Assembly (NCBI RefSeq): GCF_008253865.1
Contig: NZ_CP042331.1
Coordinates: forward strand, 1,240,001 to 1,304,000
Length of the DNA: 64,000 nt
Source: Bosea sp. F3-2
GTDB lineage: Bacteria > Pseudomonadota > Alphaproteobacteria > Rhizobiales > Beijerinckiaceae
Direction of reading: 5' to 3'
The translations under genes and the position numbers were made by a program. How positions within the stretch are numbered: position 1 is the first letter of the stretch; each line of letters begins with the position of its first letter. Shown here piece after piece: positions 60,597 to 64,000 of this stretch. The notes under the pieces are model-generated. The model worked only from the letters and a program-made list of their open reading frames with translations, made no database searches and was not told where the DNA came from.

Positions 60597-62644
60597 GGCA
60601 TCTCCAGGATCAGGTTGAGATAGGGCTCGACCGTCGCGGTCATGCCGGGCAGCAGCACGGTCGTCGAATCCATCTGCTCGATGATCGCGGGACCCGCAAT
60701 GCGGTTGCCGGCCTTCAGCCTGTCGCGGTCGTAGATCGGGCAGGCAACGAAGCCGCCGGCCTCGGGGAACCAGACCTCGCGGCGGCCGATGACAGCCTGC
60801 TCCGACTCCGGCCCGGCATCGGCTTGAGGCTGGAACGCCGCCTTCGGCACGAGGCCCACCGCCTCGACGCGATAGGTCACGAGCTGCACCGTCTCGCCCT
60901 CCGCAACGAAGCCGTAGAGCCGCTTATGGGCCTGGGCGAAGCCCTCGGCCAGCGCGGCGATCGTCACCGGCGTGATCGGCCCCTCCGGCACGTCGATGGC
61001 GAGCTCGTAGTTCTGGCCGTGATAGCGCAGATCGGCGGTGCGCTTCAGCCGGCGATCGCCCGACGCCACGCCCTCCTCCGCGAACCAGTGCTCCGCCTGC
61101 TCCTGCAAGGCGGTGAAGATGTCCGCCATATCCGGGATCAGCGCATTGGAGAGCTTCGCCAGCCGCGTCGTGGCGAAGTTGGCGCGCAGATCGGTCAGGA
61201 GCAGGCCGAGCGCGCAACCGATGCCGGGATTGCGCGGCACGACGATACGCTTCATGTCGAGATCGCGCGCGAGGCGCGCAGCGTGCAACGGCCCTGCCCC
61301 GCCGAAGGCGACCAGCGCATAGTCGCGCGGATCGTGCCCGCGCTGAACGCTGATGACGCGTATCGCCTTGGCCATATTGGCGGTCACGACCGAGATGATG
61401 CCCTGCGCCGTTGCCATCAGATCGAGGCCGAGCTTGTCGGCCAGCCGGCCGATCGCCTGTTTCGACAGTTCCTGGTCGATCGCCATGCGGCCACCGAGCA
61501 GATGCGTCGGGTTCAGCGTCTGCAGCACGACATTAGCGTCGGTTACGGCAGGCTCCGTCGCGCCGCGTCCGTAGCAGACCGGCCCGGGATCGGCGCCGGC
61601 GCTGCGCGGCCCAACCTTGAGCAGCCCGCCGGAATCGATCGCCGCGAGCGAGCCGCCGCCGGCCCCGACCGTATGGATGTCGAGCATCGGCGCCTTGATC
61701 GGATAGCCGTGGACATTGGCTTCGGAGGCGAGCTTCGCCTCGCCATTGTTGAGCAGGGCCACGTCGGAAGAGGTGCCGCCCATGTCGAAGGTGATCAGGT
61801 TCTCGATGCCGATCATCGCGCCGATCGCCTGCGCCGCGACCACACCGGTCGAGGGGCCGGACAGCACCGTCCGCACCGGCAACCGCGCCGCCATGTCGAA
61901 GCCGATGACGCCGCCATTGGACTGCGTCAGATGCGGCGTCGCCTTGAGCCCCAGCTCCTTCAGCCGCTCGGCGAGGCGGCGGATATAGCCCTGCATCACC
62001 GGCCCGAGATAGGCATTGACCACCGTGGTCGAGATGCGCTCGTATTCGCGGAACTCGGGCGCGACCTCATGCGAGGCGCAGATGAAGGCTTCGGGAAACT
62101 CCTCCGCGACGATGCGCTTGGCGGCCGCCTCGTGTTCCGGCCTGACGAAGCCGTAGAGAAAGCCGATCGCGACCGCCTTGACGCCCTCTTCCTTCAGCGC
62201 CCGCGCCGCCTGGCGAACAGCGCCCGCGTCCAGCGGCGTTTCGACCGAACCATCATGGCGGACCCGTTCAGCGACGCCGAAGCGCAGATCCCTGGTGACG
62301 AGCGGCGGAGCCTTGTCCGCCTGGAGATCGTAGAGATCGGGCCGCTTCTGCCGGCCGATCTCAATCAGGTCGCGGAAGCCCTCGGTGGTGACCAGGCCTG
62401 TCTTCACGCCGCGATGCTGGATCAGCGCATTGGTGCCGACCGTCGTGCCATGGCCGAAATAGACGATGTCGCCGGGGCTCGCGCCGACGCGCTCGACGCC
62501 TTCCTGCGTGCCGCGCGCGATCGCGCGGGAGGGATCGTCAGGCGTCGACGGTACCTTCCAGACGGCGACCATGCCGGTCACGTCATCGAACAGGCAGACA
62601 TCGGTAAAGGTGCCCCCGGAGTCGATCCCGATCCGCCACGCCAT
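60593..62644 (-). CDS. hyuA: Hydantoinase/oxoprolinase A subunit family protein
   Basis: A 683-residue HyuA-type subunit. N-terminal actin-like ATPase part: RIGIDSGGTFTDVCLFD near residue 4 (phosphate loop), VYFGHGTTVGTNALIQHRG; central FDMGGTSSDVALLNNGEA, the second phosphate motif; then AGADPGPVCYGRGATEPAVTDAN and ALVAFGGAGPLHAARLARDL. GGGAGG lies upstream of the ATG at 62642-62644; the frame is open further upstream but that part overlaps the kinase gene and is not homologous. It lies 16 bp after the FrlD-type kinase gene, so the two functions are co-transcribed. Confidence 0.93.
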   Translation of the reverse strand: MAWRIGIDSGGTFTDVCLFDDVTGMVAVWKVPSTPDDPSRAIARGTQEGVERVGASPGDIVYFGHGTTVGTNALIQHRGVKTGLVTTEGFRDLIEIGRQKRPDLYDLQADKAPPLVTRDLRFGVAERVRHDGSVETPLDAGAVRQAARALKEEGVKAVAIGFLYGFVRPEHEAAAKRIVAEEFPEAFICASHEVAPEFREYERISTTVVNAYLGPVMQGYIRRLAERLKELGLKATPHLTQSNGGVIGFDMAARLPVRTVLSGPSTGVVAAQAIGAMIGIENLITFDMGGTSSDVALLNNGEAKLASEANVHGYPIKAPMLDIHTVGAGGGSLAAIDSGGLLKVGPRSAGADPGPVCYGRGATEPAVTDANVVLQTLNPTHLLGGRMAIDQELSKQAIGRLADKLGLDLMATAQGIISVVTANMAKAIRVISVQRGHDPRDYALVAFGGAGPLHAARLARDLDMKRIVVPRNPGIGCALGLLLTDLRANFATTRLAKLSNALIPDMADIFTALQEQAEHWFAEEGVASGDRRLKRTADLRYHGQNYELAIDVPEGPITPVTIAALAEGFAQAHKRLYGFVAEGETVQLVTYRVEAVGLVPKAAFQPQADAGPESEQAVIGRREVWFPEAGGFVACPIYDRDRLKAGNRIAGPAIIEQMDSTTVLLPGMTATVEPYLNLILEMP

Positions 62645-62660
62645 CTCTGCCTTCCTCCCG

Positions 62661-63497
62661 TTACAGCGCCGCCGCTTCCGTGTGCGACCACGCCACGCCG
62701 TGACCGAAACCGCCCTGATAGCCGCAGACTTGCGCCGCGTGGCCGGCCCCGGCAGCCAATGCGGCGGCCATGCCGGCTCCATCCAGTATGGCCAGCAGAC
62801 AGGCGGCGATGAAACCGTCGCCGGCGCCGAGCGTATCCACCACGGATGCAGGGGTGGCTCCCTGCGCATGGAAGCTGCCGGAAGCGAGCGCCATCGCCCC
62901 CTTCGCGCCGCGCGTCGCCACCGCCATCCCCGGCCCCAGCCCGATGCAGCGCGTCAGCAGCGCGCGACACTCCTCGTCCGATGCGGAGGGATGCGACAGG
63001 AAGGCGATATCGACCGCCGGCAACGTCGCGGCGAGGTTCTCGTCGGTCCAGCGTTCCGAGAAATCATAGGATAGCCGCCGGGCCGCGCCGCGGACGACCG
63101 AAAGCGCGTCGCCGAGCTCGCTGTAGATGCTGGAATGAACGATATCGTAGCTGGCGATATAGGCGAGGTCGTCACCGTCGAACGATCCCCAGTCGCCGCG
63201 CACGCCACGCTCGGAGCGCAGGAAGCGCCGGTCCTGCCCATGATGTCCGATGAAGGCGCGGGCGTTGCGCCCGGGCCTGATCCGGCAGCGCGCGATGTCG
63301 ACGCCTTCCCGTGTCAGCGCATCGCTCAGAAGCGTACCGGCCGCATCCGAACCGAAGCAGCCGAGATAGCCCGTCTCGGCGCCGAGCCGCTTCGCCTGCA
63401 CCGCGACGTTGACGGCATTGCCGCCCGGGAACTGAAGGCCGCGATCGACATAGGTGTCGACCGTATTGTCCCCCAGTCCGAGCAGCCTGTGCGCCAT
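62661..63497 (-). CDS. frlD: Fructosamine kinase, FrlD-like (PfkB family)
   Basis: A 278-residue PfkB/ribokinase-family kinase. Its start, RLLGLGDNTVDTYVDRGLQFPGGNAVNVAVQ, and LAYIASYDIVHSSIYSELGDAL, LSYDFSERW are much closer to FrlD (fructoselysine 6-kinase) than to ribokinase or fructokinase. The catalytic DTLGAGDGFIA motif is intact. GGGAG precedes the ATG by eight bases. It follows the deglycase gene by 16 bp. It should phosphorylate a fructosyl-amino acid at C6; whether lysine, asparagine, glutamine or another amine is attached cannot be read. Confidence 0.87.
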   Translation of the reverse strand: MAHRLLGLGDNTVDTYVDRGLQFPGGNAVNVAVQAKRLGAETGYLGCFGSDAAGTLLSDALTREGVDIARCRIRPGRNARAFIGHHGQDRRFLRSERGVRGDWGSFDGDDLAYIASYDIVHSSIYSELGDALSVVRGAARRLSYDFSERWTDENLAATLPAVDIAFLSHPSASDEECRALLTRCIGLGPGMAVATRGAKGAMALASGSFHAQGATPASVVDTLGAGDGFIAACLLAILDGAGMAAALAAGAGHAAQVCGYQGGFGHGVAWSHTEAAAL

Positions 63498-63513
63498 CGC
63501 GGCAACTCCCAGA

Positions 63514-64000
63514 TCAGTACGCCACCTTCCACATGTAACGGCGGGTGGTGAGAGGCTGGTTGCGGAGTACCGAAAGATGCGCCGACATGCGCTTGAGCGC
63601 CGCCTGCAGGATATAGGGCGCGACGATGGCACGGATTTCCGGGTCAATGCCCCTCATCGAGAAGTCGCGGGAATCGTATTTCATCACGCGCCCGGCATAG
63701 GTGTCGCAGAAGCTCACGACCCGCTCCATCAGCGGCCGGCTCGGATCCTCGCCGGTGATCAGGATCAGCGGCGTCTCGCGATCGACGATCTCGAAGGGGC
63801 CGTGGAAGAATTCGGCCGCCTCAATCGGATAGCTGTGCAGCCAGAGCATCTCCATCAGGATGCAGACGCCGAAGACGTAGGCCGTGGTGAAGCCCGGCCC
63901 CGAGGCGACGTGGTAGATGTGGTCATCACCCGCATAAGTAACGGCATCGGCCGCCGCGCGCGCTTCGTTCTGCTCAGCCGCATCGCACATCGCCGCAGGG
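63514..64000 (-). CDS. frlB: Fructosamine 6-phosphate deglycase, FrlB/FraB-like (partial)
   Basis: The last 161 residues of an SIS-domain protein; the N-terminal half lies beyond the right edge. Readable marks: DHIYHVASGPGFTTAYVFG, MEMLWLHSYPIEAAEFFHGPFEI and the C terminus NQPLTTRRYMWKVAY, which are nearly identical in pattern to FraB (fructose-asparagine 6-phosphate deglycase) and FrlB. The enzyme splits the phosphorylated Amadori compound to glucose 6-phosphate and the free amino acid. The AEFFHGPFE segment carries residues near the active site in this family. It is upstream of and co-directional with frlD and hyuAB. Confidence 0.85.
   Translation of the reverse strand, partial: PAAMCDAAEQNEARAAADAVTYAGDDHIYHVASGPGFTTAYVFGVCILMEMLWLHSYPIEAAEFFHGPFEIVDRETPLILITGEDPSRPLMERVVSFCDTYAGRVMKYDSRDFSMRGIDPEIRAIVAPYILQAALKRMSAHLSVLRNQPLTTRRYMWKVAY

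Noticed and set aside
60578..62812. Rightward open frame of over 740 codons
   Set aside because: It is exactly antisense to hyuA, which has both phosphate-binding motifs; the long frame results from codon bias in GC-rich DNA.
1..64000. tRNA, rRNA, CRISPR arrays, prophage or conjugation genes
   Set aside because: I looked for cloverleaf, TTCRA arms, regularly spaced repeats and integrase/terminase motifs and saw none; repeats found are isolated inverted elements.

Overview
This is a 64 kb, GC-rich chromosomal-type segment (or second replicon) of an alphaproteobacterium. Codon use, the density of ABC importers, the ChvE-GguAB system, IclR/GntR-FCD regulators and short intergenic palindromic repeats point to the order Hyphomicrobiales, most like Bosea or a relative. 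The genus is an inference. I found about 57 real genes, almost all for nutrient uptake and catabolism, and no rRNA, tRNA, CRISPR array, phage module or intact insertion sequence.

Layout. (1) 1-13.2 kb: 5' part of a class III aminotransferase, an IclR regulator, a peptide-type ABC importer without ATPases, three M81 (MlrC-like) metalloenzymes with a small unknown gene, and a complete polar amino acid ABC importer. (2) 13.9-23.1 kb: YtfQ-YtfR-YtfT-YjfF-type sugar importer, GntR regulator, and enzymes of non-phosphorylative L-arabinose (or D-galactose) oxidation: 2-keto-3-deoxyarabonate dehydratase, sugar 1-dehydrogenase, mutarotase and lactonase. (3) 23.2-27.1 kb: ChvE-GguA-GguB multiple sugar importer. 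(4) 27.9-36.6 kb: SDR and GntR genes divergent from a branched-chain-type importer in which LivM, LivG and LivF are one polypeptide, then a lambda-crystallin-like 3-hydroxyacid dehydrogenase and a beta-keto acid cleavage enzyme. (5) 36.6-46.3 kb: a ten-gene leftward operon with a peptide-type importer (again no ATPases), a creatininase-family amidohydrolase, a Pot-type importer, an RraA-family protein and a D-2-hydroxyacid dehydrogenase, with a divergent GntR gene at 46.65 kb. (6) 47.6-57.6 kb: a second sugar-oxidation operon: DHDPS-family lyase, enolase-superfamily dehydratase, MalEFGK-type importer, NAD-dependent epimerase, a fused IclR regulator-SMP-30 lactonase, and an SDR dehydrogenase. 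(7) 58-64 kb: leftward genes for a solute-binding protein, HyuB, HyuA, a FrlD-type kinase and a FraB/FrlB-type deglycase (cut by the window end), read as an Amadori-product catabolic operon.

The logic repeats: each module pairs an ABC importer with enzymes and a local regulator. Modules 2 and 6 each hold most steps of a sugar to lactone to aldonate to 2-keto-3-deoxyaldonate route. The points most worth follow-up are the transcription factor-lactonase fusion, the Amadori/hydantoinase operon, the LivMGF triple fusion and the triple M81 cluster. Degraded fragments (transposase at 13.2 kb, flavin disulfide oxidoreductase at 27.3 kb, possibly an FAD oxidase at 57.7 kb) sit exactly at module borders, which suggests the segment was assembled by insertion and deletion.
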